From contig CAVUHX010000034.1 of NCBI GenBank assembly GCA_963741405.1, positions 372,001 through 436,000 on the forward strand: a DNA stretch of 64,000 bases, read 5' to 3'. A model generated the notes under the pieces. It saw nothing but the letters and a program-made list of their open reading frames with translations, had not been told where the DNA came from and did not search any database. A program made the position numbers and the translations under genes. Origin of the DNA: Roseiarcus sp963741405 (lineage in GTDB: Bacteria > Pseudomonadota > Alphaproteobacteria > Rhizobiales > Beijerinckiaceae). Shown here in pieces: positions 1-9,130 of the stretch (its first letter is position 1; each line of letters begins with the position of its first letter).

Positions 1-825
1 CCAGGGCCAGCTCCTTGGGCAGGCGGTCCTGAAGCGTGCGAAAAGCCCGCTCGGAGCGGCCCCGCGCCTCAGGCGAATAGGCGGTGATGTGCTCGATCCC
101 CAATTGGCCGAGCGCCCGCCCGGCTTGCGTCAGGACGCCCTCCGCCACATTGCCGCCCGCCTCCGGCGTATGGAAATAATGGCAGCCCCTATCGGTGTAG
201 AGCGAGCAGAACAGGCCCTTTTGCGGCGATCGTCTCGTTCAGGCCGAGAAAGCTCGAGACCGTTCCTTCCTCCTCAACCAGGATCGCCGAATAAATCTCG
301 CTGGTGGCGTCGTCGAGCGTGACGACCAGATCGAGCGGCTCCTGGCCGGAAAGCCAGGCGTGGGTCGAGGCGTCCTGATGCAGCATCATGCCCACTATCG
401 GCCGGCGCGGCCGCTTGCGCCGATGCGCCCCGCGCCGCCTTGGCCAACAGGCCCCGGTCCTGCAGATAGGTCTTGGTCCAGGTGTAGCCCCAACGAAAGC
501 CATGACCGCGAACGAGATGCTCGGGTAAATGCTTGGCGGCGTAGCGCTCCCGGTAAAGCCGCTCGACCTCCTCGGCCTCCGCCTCGGGAACCGCCCGGCC
601 TGAGCGCCGCCCCAGCCGCCGGTCCAACAGCCCGTCCTCCCCCTCCTCCTCGAACCGCCGCGTCCAGCGCCGGAACCAGCGTTCGCTCATCCCCATCAGC
701 TTGGCCGCTTCGATCTGGCTCGAATTCGCCGCATCCCAGCGGCTCAACGCGTCGCGAAGCTTCAACATCCTCAGACCCTGCCGTTGCTCAGTCCGACGCA
801 CGATCCCCTCCAAAAGAGACATCAT
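1..825 (-). pseudogene. ISNCY-type transposase, frameshifted and cut by the window edge
   Basis: The N-terminal part (825 down to about 440) encodes a winged helix-turn-helix of the ISNCY transposase type, with 'SERWFRRWTRRFEEEG' and 'GYTWTKTYLQDRGLLAKA'. The DDE catalytic core continues in another frame from about 440 to 225 ('DLVVTLDDATSEIYSAIL') and then in a third frame to position 1 ('LFCSLYTDRGCHYFHTPE', 'YSPEARGRSERAFRTLQD'). Two frameshifts, near 440 and near 220 (an AAAAGGG run), break the gene, so it is probably inactive unless both are sequencing errors. The C-terminus lies beyond the window. Terminal inverted repeats were not identified. Confidence 0.75.
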
Positions 826-1082
826 GCACCGGACAGATCGTCTGCTCCCTACACGTCGCGCGACTTGCGGAGGAACGAATACACGCCGAGAGACCGTTTC
901 CGGGACTCAGAAGCCCATGAAGGCTGGGGAGTTGGCGTCTCGCGGGGTTGAGAGACCAGGGAATCGACAATCAAATTGCGGACTTCGTAGCCGTGGGCTG
1001 CGGCATGGCCGCTTCCTTGGAAGACCCCGGTCCTGGCGGAGCCGACCTTGCAACATGACCCACGGCGCGCCAAAAGCCCGCT

Positions 1083-2936
1083 ATGCTTCATATCAATGGC
1101 CTGACCTACCGACTTGGCGAAAGGCTATTGATTGATAGCGCGACCGCCGCGCTGCCGAGCGGCGCGCGCGTAGGCCTTGTGGGGCGTAACGGGGCCGGCA
1201 AGACGACCCTCTTTCGCCTGATCCGCGGCGAGCTTTCGCCCGAGAGCGGCTCGATCGCCGCGCCCAGGGGCGCCCGCCTCGGCAGCGTCGAACAGGAGGC
1301 GCCGGGGGGGCTGGAAACGCTGATCGACTTCGTGCTCGCGGCCGACTCCGAGCGGACGGCGCTTATCATTGAGGCAGAAAGCGCAAGCGATCCGGAGCGC
1401 ATCGCCGAGATCCAGACCCGCCTCGTCGACATTGATGCCCATGCGGCGCCCGCCCGCGCCGCTCGTATCCTGAGCGGCCTCGGTTTCAACGAGGAGGCGC
1501 AGAACCGGGCGCTTGGCGCGTTCTCCGGAGGATGGCGGATGCGGGTGGCGCTTGCCGCGGTACTCTTCTCGGAGCCGGATGTCCTGCTTCTCGACGAGCC
1601 GACCAATTACCTCGACCTTGAGGGCGTCCTGTGGCTCACCGATTATCTGAGAAGCTGCCCCTCGACGATCCTCGTGATCAGCCACGACCGCGACCTTCTG
1701 AACGACGTCGCCGACCACATCCTGCATCTCGACCGGGCCAAGCTTACGCTTTGGAGCGGCGGTTATACGAACTTCGAGCGCCAACGTCGGGAACAACAGG
1801 CCCTTCAGGGCAAGGCCGCCAAAAAGCAGGAGGAGCGGCGCGCCCATCTGCAGGCGTTCGTCGACCGCTTCCGCGCGAGCGCCACGAAGGCGCCGCAGGC
1901 CCAATCGCGGCTCAAGATGCTGGCCAAGATGGAGCCGATCGCTGCGGTCGTCGACGAGGCTGTCATGCCTTTCAAGTGGCCGCCGGTTGCCCGGAAGCTG
2001 AGTCCGCCGATCATGACAATGGAGAAGGTCAGCGCCGGCTACGACGGGCGGCCCGTTCTGTCGCGCATCGATCTCACGCTGTCCAACGACGACCGTATCG
2101 GCCTGCTCGGAGCCAACGGCAACGGCAAGTCGACCTTCGCCAAGCTCGTCGGCGGCCGGCTCGCGCCCCTGAGCGGGAAGATGGTGCGGGCAAACAAGCT
2201 CGAGGTTGGCTTTTTTGCCCAGCATCAGGTCGACGACCTCGAACCAAGAGGCACGCCCTATACCCACGTCGCCGAGCGGATGCGAGGCGAGGCCGATTCA
2301 AAGATCCGCGGCCGCGTCGCAATGATCGGATTCTCCGGCCCTCGCGCCGACACCAAGGTCGAGGCGCTGTCTGGCGGGGAGAAGGCGCGGCTCCTCATGG
2401 GGCTCGCCACCTTCGAGGGGCCGCAACTCCTCATCCTCGACGAACCGACCAACCATCTCGACATCGACAGCCGCGGCGAGCTCGTCGAGACGATCAACGA
2501 CTACGAGGGCGCCTGCATCATCGTGTCGCACGACCGGCGGTTGCTCGAAGCCTGCGTCGATCGGTTGTGGCTGGTGGCGAACGGCACGGTGAAACCCTTC
2601 GACGGCGACCTCGCCGACTATGGCCGGCAGGTGCTCGGCCAGGGCGGGCCCACCCAGCAGAAAAGCCGCGAGCCGGCCGCCAAACCCGCGCCGCCGCAGA
2701 ACCGGGGCCGCAGCCGGGAGACGGTCAGGCGCGAGTTCGCGGCGCTTGAGGACCGGATGAACCGCTTCCAGGACCTCCTGCGCCGGGTGGACGAAGCGCT
2801 GTTGGAGGCGAGCGCAGTTGGCGGCGACGCCCTCAAGATGGCCGACCTAGCCCGGCGCCGGGGCCAACTCGAGGGAGCGCTGGCCTCGGCCGAGGAGGCG
2901 TGGCTCGAACTGTCCGAGCAGGCCGGGGATTCGTGA
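1083..2936 (+). CDS. ABC-F family ATPase (YheS/Uup-like)
   Basis: This soluble protein of 617 residues has two ATPase domains in tandem and no membrane segments, the layout of ABC-F translation factors that act at the ribosomal E site. The first domain has Walker A GRNGAGKTT (residues 34-42), signature FSGGWRMR (about 147-154) and Walker B LLLDEPTNYLD. The second has GANGNGKST (about 344), LSGGEKAR (about 432) and LILDEPTNHLD. A basic linker of about 80 residues separates them and a predicted coiled-coil tail of about 80 residues follows. The opening and the strong second signature resemble E. coli YheS most. It stands alone between mobile-element debris and an unknown gene. The exact role (translation factor or antibiotic protection) cannot be told from sequence. 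Confidence 0.9.
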   Translation: MLHINGLTYRLGERLLIDSATAALPSGARVGLVGRNGAGKTTLFRLIRGELSPESGSIAAPRGARLGSVEQEAPGGLETLIDFVLAADSERTALIIEAESASDPERIAEIQTRLVDIDAHAAPARAARILSGLGFNEEAQNRALGAFSGGWRMRVALAAVLFSEPDVLLLDEPTNYLDLEGVLWLTDYLRSCPSTILVISHDRDLLNDVADHILHLDRAKLTLWSGGYTNFERQRREQQALQGKAAKKQEERRAHLQAFVDRFRASATKAPQAQSRLKMLAKMEPIAAVVDEAVMPFKWPPVARKLSPPIMTMEKVSAGYDGRPVLSRIDLTLSNDDRIGLLGANGNGKSTFAKLVGGRLAPLSGKMVRANKLEVGFFAQHQVDDLEPRGTPYTHVAERMRGEADSKIRGRVAMIGFSGPRADTKVEALSGGEKARLLMGLATFEGPQLLILDEPTNHLDIDSRGELVETINDYEGACIIVSHDRRLLEACVDRLWLVANGTVKPFDGDLADYGRQVLGQGGPTQQKSREPAAKPAPPQNRGRSRETVRREFAALEDRMNRFQDLLRRVDEALLEASAVGGDALKMADLARRRGQLEGALASAEEAWLELSEQAGDS

Positions 2937-3209
2937 CCGGCGGCGGTTTCTCTGCCAGCCACCGGGCGTCGACCCGCCGAACTAGCGCCGATTTAGCGTT
3001 GGTCGCCAATGATTTCAAAGCTTTGCAGCCCTGTTTAGCGTGCTCATTTTAACTGTTGTATTATGTATAATACTGCGGGGAGGCGGCCTCTGTCCTTCCG
3101 CTCGCTTCGTGCTAGGGTTCGCGGCGCGCCGGGAAACCGGCGTTCGCTAAGCGCCGAACCTCGACCGCCAAGGCCGGTCCGGACGGCCTTCCGAACCAGG
3201 GGAGCGTCG

Positions 3210-3983
3210 GTGTTCGAGAACACGCCTATGGCCCGACGGCAATGGACCGGGCTCGACGACGACCATCTGGCCAGCATCGGATTCGTCAACTTCGCCTGGA
3301 ATGCGCTCGAGCGAAAATTCGCCTCCCTCGTCTGGGTCACGGCCGGGTGGACGCAGGAGGTCGGCGAACTCGTGATCGCCGGCATGGGGAATGTCTCGCT
3401 CGTCTCGCTCTTCCTCAATCTCCTGAAGCAGGAGCTGAACGAGAATGACGACCGCCGGCTGTGGGAGCAGGGCGCGAAAACCGGAGTCCTGTTCGACGCA
3501 ATCCGCGACGCGCGCAACGACGTCGTCCACACGTTCTTCCATTGCGACCCGACCTCGGGCGTCGAGGGATACTTCAAGGGCTCCCCGAGGAAGAGCCGGA
3601 CGGGGTTCGCGGAGGTCAGGACGGTCGCGATGGCGAGGAGCGACATCGACGAACTCTGTTGCGCCATCTCGGACTGCTTCGAATCGATCGACGACCTGAT
3701 CCTGAAAGTCTGGTTCCGCCGACGCTTTCTCAGCGTCGCCCGGCCCGCGCCAACGCATTCCTACGAACAGGCCGTCCACGGCTGGCAGAATCCGCCCTTC
3801 GATCTTGGCCGGCTCCAAATCTATCCGAAGACCCGCGCCCGACGGGCCGAGACGCGGAAGGGCGGGCAAGCGATGCAGCCGCAGCGGGAAGGGCGTGCCG
3901 AGGCCGACCAAGAACCAACCATCGGGGAGCGGAGCGCCGTTTCTGTCGGCGCTCACGCTCCCGCCTTGTCGGTGAAGGAATGA
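3210..3983 (+). CDS. Hypothetical protein, about 257 residues
   Basis: I do not recognise this family. The frame is open from further upstream, but I start it at GTG 3210 because AGGGGAG lies five bases before it; ATG 3228 (MARRQWTGLDDDHL) is the alternative. The first 170 residues look like a compact helical domain with 'FVNFAWNALERKFASLVW' and a 'DARNDVVHTFF' motif. This recalls HEPN-like or Cthe_2314-type proteins, in which an R-N-x-x-x-H helix is typical; that likeness is weak and is an inference. The tail is basic and low in complexity. It stands alone on the plus strand. Confidence 0.6.
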   Translation: MFENTPMARRQWTGLDDDHLASIGFVNFAWNALERKFASLVWVTAGWTQEVGELVIAGMGNVSLVSLFLNLLKQELNENDDRRLWEQGAKTGVLFDAIRDARNDVVHTFFHCDPTSGVEGYFKGSPRKSRTGFAEVRTVAMARSDIDELCCAISDCFESIDDLILKVWFRRRFLSVARPAPTHSYEQAVHGWQNPPFDLGRLQIYPKTRARRAETRKGGQAMQPQREGRAEADQEPTIGERSAVSVGAHAPALSVKE

Positions 3984-4005
3984 CTCTGTCCTCTCTCCCG
4001 GCAGA

Positions 4006-4260
4006 CTAGCTTGGGCAGACATTTCTGGGGAGCTGATAGCCCTCGACGATGGCGTTGAAGCGCTGGAGGCCGTCGCGCATGGTTATCGGGCCGGTGGATT
4101 TGTCGCTGGTGCAGCCGGTCCATCCGCCGAGACGGGCGATGGTCCAGCCAGCCCAGGCGAGGGGCCCGCGCGAGTGAGGATTTTGCTGCTTCTGTGTGCG
4201 GCCTTGCAGTTTCTTTTGCAGCACGTTCAACACGTTGATCCGAGTGTCATTGAAGACAGG
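4006..4260 (-). pseudogene. IS4-family transposase C-terminal fragment
   Basis: The minus strand reads 'LNVLQKKLQGRTQKQQNPHS', then 'LAWAGWTIARLGGWTGC', then 'GPITMRDGLQRFNAIVEGYQL'. This is the conserved tail of Tn5/IS4-like transposases (ARLGGW and the TMRxGLxxF helix). The DDE core is missing, so this is a decay product. It lies immediately before an IS66 fragment of opposite orientation. Confidence 0.65.
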
Positions 4261-4449
4261 GCGCGCCGGCGGCTTCGCGGCGGCGGCGCCGGCCTGCGGA
4301 CTGCGGCCGGCGGAGCGGGCGAGCACCAGTTGCATGGTGATGGTTGCGCCGATCAGGGTTCCGTCCCAAGGCGGCCGGCTTGCTGTGAGGGCGGGCGTCG
4401 CGAAGGCTGCAACTTAGAGCTGGCCTTGAGGTCATGCAGAGAGGGATGG

Positions 4450-4640
4450 GAAGGCTCTCGGGATTGAGCACCGACGGCGTTGGAGCAAGAACGAGAAGGC
4501 TCGGATCGTCGAAGAGACGCTGACGCCGGGCGCCGTGGTGAGCGAGGTCGCACGGCGGCGCGGCGTGGCGCAGAGCCTGCTCTGTTCGATATGCCAGCGC
4601 AGGCGATACCAGCCGATCACCGCGACGGCTGGGGCGTCAG
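4450..4640 (+). pseudogene. IS66 OrfA (TnpA) fragment
   Basis: The plus strand from about 4458 reads 'HRRRWSKNEKARIVEETLTP', then 'GAVVSEVARRRGVAQSLL'. This is the helix-turn-helix region of IS66-family TnpA. The frame is lost after about 4620 and no OrfB/OrfC follows, so it is a remnant. Confidence 0.6.
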
Positions 4641-4792
4641 GTGGCGATCGTCGGTTGGCTTCTGCGTATTCGACCGCTGGCGTGAACTCTTTCGATCGAC
4701 CTGGGCGCGGTCTCGTCGAAAGGCAAATGGGGCGGAATCATCCCGCGCTCCCGCAGACCAGAAGCTGGGTCCGCGCCATCCTGCGGCAATGC

Positions 4793-6346
4793 TCAATATT
4801 CGGTCGGAGCTCCGCCTTCTGCCTTGCGCCGAGCGACAAACACCTCTAGCGCCTCCCGCCTTTCCGGAGGGATGTAAGGGGCTGTGTAGTGACGCAGTCT
4901 GTCGGCGACGACCCGATCGGCCGCGTCGGCGACCGTCGGCGATCCGGACTCTCTCCAGCTGTCGTAGTTCCGCCAGTCGGAGAGCATCGGCGCGAAAAAG
5001 GCTGATCGGTAGCGCGACTGAGTGTGTTGGGCGCCAAAGAAATGCCCGCCTGGCCCGACTTCTCGCATGGCCTCAAGCGCGAGCTCTTGCTCGCCGACGC
5101 GAATGGGCTGCATGAATTCGGCGACCATAGCCAGAAGATCGGCGTCGAGCGCCATCTTTTCGAACGACGCGCAGAGTCCGCCCTCCATCCACCCCGCGCC
5201 GTGCATCAAGAGATTGACACCCCCCATGATCGCGCCCCAAAGCGAAAACACGCTCTCATAGGCAGCTTGAGCATCGAGCGCATTTGCAGCGTTCGCATTA
5301 GACGAGCGGTATGGAACCGCGAGGCGTCGAGCGAGCTGGCCTCCGACGATCGCCGTCTTCATGTATTCTGGCGTTCCGAACGCGGGCGCACCGGTTTTCA
5401 TGTCGACGTTCGAGGTGAAGCCCCCGTACACAAACGGCGCGCCAGGACGCACGACCTGCGTCATGACGAGCCCGGCAAGCGCCTCTGCGTGCTGCTGAGC
5501 AAGCGCGCCGGCCAGAGTTATCGGCGCCATTGCTCCCGCAAGAGTGAAGGGGGTCAGCACCACGACCTGATTGTGCCGGGCCATTTGGATCACACCTTCG
5601 AGCATCGGCCCGTCAAGCCGCAACGGCGAAGAGGAGTTGATGACGGTGAACAACGAGGGCTCTCGCTCCAGCGTCATCACGTCTACTCCCCTGGCTAGCC
5701 TGATCATCTCGAGTGCATCGAGATTTCGTTCGCGTCCAAGGCTGTATGCATGTATCGGCTTGTCAGATAGCGTGAGCATATCAAACAGAGCGTCGAGATG
5801 GCGGACTGACGGGTGGATGTCGATTGGTTCCACCGGGTAACCGCCCCAGAAGTGAATCGAATCTAACGTTTGGCCGAGACGAATGAAGTTGCGATAATCC
5901 GTGCTGTTCCCGGGTCTTCGCCCATTGGTTCGGTCGGAGGAGTTGGGTGCGCTGGCCACCGAGCCAAAGGCAACGTGGCGACCTCCGATCGTGAGGTTCC
6001 GCGCAGGATTGCGCGCATGCAGAACAAATTCGCTTGGCGCAGTGACGAGATGCGTATCGACCAGACCGGGATCGAATCGCACCCGCTTCGAGTTTGGATC
6101 GACGTCCGCGCCCGCCGCTTTTAAGATCTTCCGCGCCTCATCGTGCAGGAAATCCATTCCGATTTCCTTCAGAACAATCATTGCCGCCTGATGGATGGAT
6201 TCGAGTTCGTCGGTCGAGACAATCTCGAGCGGTGCGAACGGTAACTTTGGCTGGGCGGGCGATTTCGTGGACGCCTGCGTTTCCGTGCGGTCGCCTCCGC
6301 GCCGGCGCCTCCGCGCGACATCTTGCGGTTGGGTATGAGCTGGCAT
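4793..6346 (-). CDS. MttB-family trimethylamine methyltransferase-like protein
   Basis: This 517-residue protein belongs to the MttB superfamily (Pfam MTTB), whose members transfer a methyl group from a quaternary or tertiary amine to a corrinoid protein. Its motifs are 'HQAAMIVLKEIGMDFLHDEA' near the N-terminus, 'FGSVASAPN', 'SLFTVINSSSPLRLD', 'YGGFTSNVDMKTGAPAFGTP' and 'GGVNLLMHGAGWMEGG'. It is one uninterrupted frame with no TAG, so it is a non-pyrrolysine member, like glycine betaine methyltransferase MtgB. The substrate is unknown. The start has a good ribosome site (AGGGGAACGC before ATG). No corrinoid protein or reactivase gene is adjacent. A LysR gene lies 94 bp upstream on the same strand and may control it. 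Confidence 0.85.
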   Translation of the reverse strand: MPAHTQPQDVARRRRRGGDRTETQASTKSPAQPKLPFAPLEIVSTDELESIHQAAMIVLKEIGMDFLHDEARKILKAAGADVDPNSKRVRFDPGLVDTHLVTAPSEFVLHARNPARNLTIGGRHVAFGSVASAPNSSDRTNGRRPGNSTDYRNFIRLGQTLDSIHFWGGYPVEPIDIHPSVRHLDALFDMLTLSDKPIHAYSLGRERNLDALEMIRLARGVDVMTLEREPSLFTVINSSSPLRLDGPMLEGVIQMARHNQVVVLTPFTLAGAMAPITLAGALAQQHAEALAGLVMTQVVRPGAPFVYGGFTSNVDMKTGAPAFGTPEYMKTAIVGGQLARRLAVPYRSSNANAANALDAQAAYESVFSLWGAIMGGVNLLMHGAGWMEGGLCASFEKMALDADLLAMVAEFMQPIRVGEQELALEAMREVGPGGHFFGAQHTQSRYRSAFFAPMLSDWRNYDSWRESGSPTVADAADRVVADRLRHYTAPYIPPERREALEVFVARRKAEGGAPTEY

Positions 6347-6440
6347 GCGTTCCCCTGGTCTAGCCGTTCGGGTTCAGTTAACCGTTCCCACAAAGCCGGG
6401 CCTGTGCGAGGATTGCATCCCCGCACGAAAATCCATGAGG

Positions 6441-7406
6441 CTATTTGGCGGAGCGCAGTTTGGCTGGGTCCGGCATTCTAGGTTCCCCCAGCGCCGCGCG
6501 GCTAGCGGAGAAGCGCGCAATCAGCCAAGTGCGGAAGAGCGCGACCGCCTCGTTGCTGAGATCTTCGGGGTGCGTTGTCAGATAATAACCATAGCCTTCG
6601 TCGATCCAAAGGTCGAACGGCTGCACGAGGCGACCGGCCGTGATCTCCTCATGGAAAAGCAGCGGATCGAGAATCGCCAGCCCGTCTCCGCTCATCGCGT
6701 ATTGCGCCGCAAGCTGCTGGGTGTCGAACACGAGACCCCGGTCGACCCCGAGGTCCGGCCGCCCGATCGATCGCACGAACATTTCCCAGAAAAAGTGGCG
6801 CGGCCGTCCATCGATCTTAAGATGAAGAAGGTCGCTGGCGGCGATCAGCCTAACCGGATCGATAGCGTCGATCGAGCCGAGTAGGAGCGGGCTGCACAAC
6901 AAAGTAGAGCGCACCATCCAGAGAAGATCGTGAATCGTGTCGGTGACGCGAGGCTCAGAGTACACGATGGCGATGTCGACATCACCGTCCACCTCCGGCC
7001 CCGTCGTCGGCTTGGATACAATCTCCAGCGAGATACCAGCATTCTCGGCACGGAAGTCTCGCAGGATCGGGATCGCCAAGCGATGGGCGAAGGAGGTCGG
7101 CAGCGCGACCTTGAGCACCCGCTTCGGCCGCCCCTTTTCCTTGATGACTTCGCCGAGCGCCTGATCGATACGGTCGAACGACTTTGACACGACGGGCAAG
7201 ATGTGCCGCCCGGCTTCCGTCAAGACAAGCTGCTGGGGCCGGCGCTCAAACAGTGCGACGCCAAGAAAATTTTCGAGCACGATGACGTGGCGACTGACCG
7301 CACTTTGGGCAACCATGAGGCTATTGGCCGCGGCGGTGAAGCTCAGATGCTGCCCCGCCGCCTCGAACGCCCTCAGGGCGTTAAGCGGCAACCACTTGCG
7401 ATCCAT
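6441..7406 (-). CDS. LysR-family transcriptional regulator (GcvA-like)
   Basis: This 321-residue protein has an N-terminal winged helix-turn-helix ('LNALRAFEAAGQHLSFTAAA', 'QSAVSRHVIVLENFLGVALF') and a periplasmic-binding-fold effector domain. The opening LNALRAFEAA and the internal 'DVDIAIVYSE' are typical of the GcvA/AmpR branch. The start is supported by GGGGAGGA seven bases before ATG. It precedes the MttB-family gene on the same strand, so co-transcription or direct control of that gene is plausible. The effector is not known. Confidence 0.88.
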   Translation of the reverse strand: MDRKWLPLNALRAFEAAGQHLSFTAAANSLMVAQSAVSRHVIVLENFLGVALFERRPQQLVLTEAGRHILPVVSKSFDRIDQALGEVIKEKGRPKRVLKVALPTSFAHRLAIPILRDFRAENAGISLEIVSKPTTGPEVDGDVDIAIVYSEPRVTDTIHDLLWMVRSTLLCSPLLLGSIDAIDPVRLIAASDLLHLKIDGRPRHFFWEMFVRSIGRPDLGVDRGLVFDTQQLAAQYAMSGDGLAILDPLLFHEEITAGRLVQPFDLWIDEGYGYYLTTHPEDLSNEAVALFRTWLIARFSASRAALGEPRMPDPAKLRSAK

Positions 7407-7766
7407 CCGTCCTCCCCGCGCCGCATGAGCTAGATGTCATTACGAGCGCGATTTCAATCCATAACGCATTAGAACCCCGCCGGGCAATACAAGCTACCGA
7501 CTCGACACGGCAACATGCTCTCAAGTTAACGTTGGTTAACGTGGCAAGACGCTGCGGCGCAACGGCGACAGCGGTCGCGGCGACAAACCGCTGCCTCTGG
7601 TCTCGGCTTGGGCTTCGACCCAGCGTCTGATCCTTTCGCAAGAGGCGGTCGAGACGAAGGACAACGAATGCGCTGCGATCTTGTCGACGGTTCGTGCGAT
7701 GGCTCCTCCACCGGAACCTCGTCGTGGAGCGATGGCTGATTGCGCTTAAGCGCCAGAACATAGTCA
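7407..7766. other. Intergenic, no gene recognised
   Basis: About 360 bp between the LysR start and tRNA-Arg. Open frames here match no family I know. The part next to 7407 should hold the LysR promoter. Confidence 0.4.
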
Positions 7767-7843
7767 TGGCGCGCCCGGAGAGGTTCGAACTCCCAACCCT
7801 CGGTTCCGAAGACCGATGCTCTATCCAGTTGAGCTACGGGCGC
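7767..7843 (-). tRNA. tRNA-Arg (anticodon TCG)
   Basis: The minus strand folds as a full cloverleaf with acceptor GCGCCCG/CGGGCGC, a D-arm with GCTC/GAGC, anticodon loop CTTCGGA (anticodon TCG, reads CGA), a T-arm with GGTTCGAACC-type loop, and an encoded CCA end. It lies at the edge of IS630 and IS3 debris, as is common for tRNA genes used as integration sites. Confidence 0.95.
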
Positions 7844-7860
7844 TGCGCCCCCGTCCTAGC

Positions 7861-8262
7861 ATGAAGCGGCTGCTGGGAGAAAGCTCTGCCGCGCGCCCGC
7901 GTCACCCTGCCCAGGACGAGCGGATCGTCGAGGCTTTTCAAAAGAACTTCTCGCGCGTGCTGAGCGCCCGTCTCAACGGCGCGCCGGAGACCGTGCCGAT
8001 CGAGTTCTGGTTCCGGGATGCCCCCTGACAAGCTCGAAGACCGGTCTGGTTCCGCAATGGGCCAAGCGGGGAACGTCACCTCGTCAGCCCGCCGATCAGC
8101 GCTACGACAACGCCTGTCTTTTCGGCGCGATCTGCCCGGCGCGCGGGCGTCGGCGCCGCGCTCGCGCTGCCCTACGCCGACACCGAAGCGATGCAACTCC
8201 ACCTCTAGGGCATCTCGCGCAACGTCGCCAAGGGAGCGCATGCAGTGCTGCTGTTTGAACTG
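7861..8262 (+). pseudogene. IS630-family transposase fragment
   Basis: The plus strand carries pieces in shifting frames: 'DERIVEAFQKNFSRVLSARL', 'VPIEFWFRDA', 'KTGLVPQWAKRGTSPRQPAD', 'NACLFGAICPARG', 'ALALPYADTEAMQLHL', and 'KGAHAVLLFEL'. These are successive blocks of an IS630-type DDE transposase. Frameshifts near 8025 and 8145 and a stop near 8207 show decay. The N-terminal helix-turn-helix and the last catalytic Glu region are gone. Confidence 0.7.
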
Positions 8263-8324
8263 GAGCCCATTTGTGGGACGGCGGGTCGTTGGGTTTAAGG
8301 TGTAATCTCGCCTTCCCTTGTCCT

Positions 8325-8960
8325 TCAAGAATCAAGCCGCGTCGTGCAGGCGTCTTCCCTTTCTGCCTCTGGTGGGTATGTGGGCAACGCGTTTGCGTTG
8401 TCCAAGCGAAGCGGCATATCCACAGCCTTCGCCGCCGCCTCGATTTTGTCCGTGCCGGCGCGCCACACCGCCATCGGCGTCTGGTTGTTCATCGCCTGGT
8501 GCGGGCGTCGAAAGTTGCAAAAGGTCATCCGGGAGCCGATACCGGCCCGCGCCTCGCGGGCATCGGCGTAGGGCTTCAGATGGACCTCTTCATACTCGAT
8601 CGAGCGCCACAGCCGTTCGATGAAAATGTTGTCCATGAAGCGGCCGCGTCCGTCCATCGAAATCGCGACGCCGGCCGCCGCGAGCTTGGCGGTGAAAGCC
8701 TCAGCGATGAACGCGGAGCCCTGATCGATATTGAAGATCCGCGGCTTTCCGAACCGAAACAACGCCTCCTCCAGCGCCGCCGCGCAGAAGCTGGCATCGT
8801 TGGCGTTCGACAGTCGCCACGCCAGAACCGCCGATGACCGCAACCAGATAGAGGAAGCCGCACGCCATCGGGATGTAGGTCACGTCCACCGCCCACACGT
8901 GGTTCGGCTCGGCTTTTCCTCCGCCGCAGGCAGTTTCGCTACCCGGGAACGCGTCACGCG
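8325..8960 (-). pseudogene. IS3-family transposase (OrfB) fragment
   Basis: From about 8925 the minus strand reads 'AEPNHVWAVDVTYIPMACGF' and 'LYLVAVIG'. Then after a frameshift near 8840 it reads 'RLSNANDASFCAAALEEALF', 'NIDQGSAFIAEAFTAKL', 'DGRGRFMDNIFIERLWRSIE' and 'NFRRPHQAMNNQTPMAVW'. This is the integrase core (rve) of an IS3-group OrfB. OrfA and the first part of OrfB are absent. Confidence 0.8.
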
Positions 8961-9130
8961 GCGCGCCGCAGTCGCCGGCGTCCGCCCCGAGGACTGCCGA
9001 GTGACTGAACCGTCGAATGGCAAGATCGTCGGCGCCGAAGCAAAAGCATGCTCAATTGGTGTAACGGTCCTTCAGGTTCGACGCAGGAGGAAGGTCCTTG
9101 CGTAGTGACCAGTCAACGCCGTCCGGCCTG

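Noticed and set aside
1125..2267. Long minus-strand frame opposite the ABC-F gene
   Set aside because: Shadow of the real gene; no domain is recognisable.
7834..8328. Minus-strand frame opposite the IS630 fragment
   Set aside because: The plus strand carries recognisable transposase blocks; this frame is their shadow.
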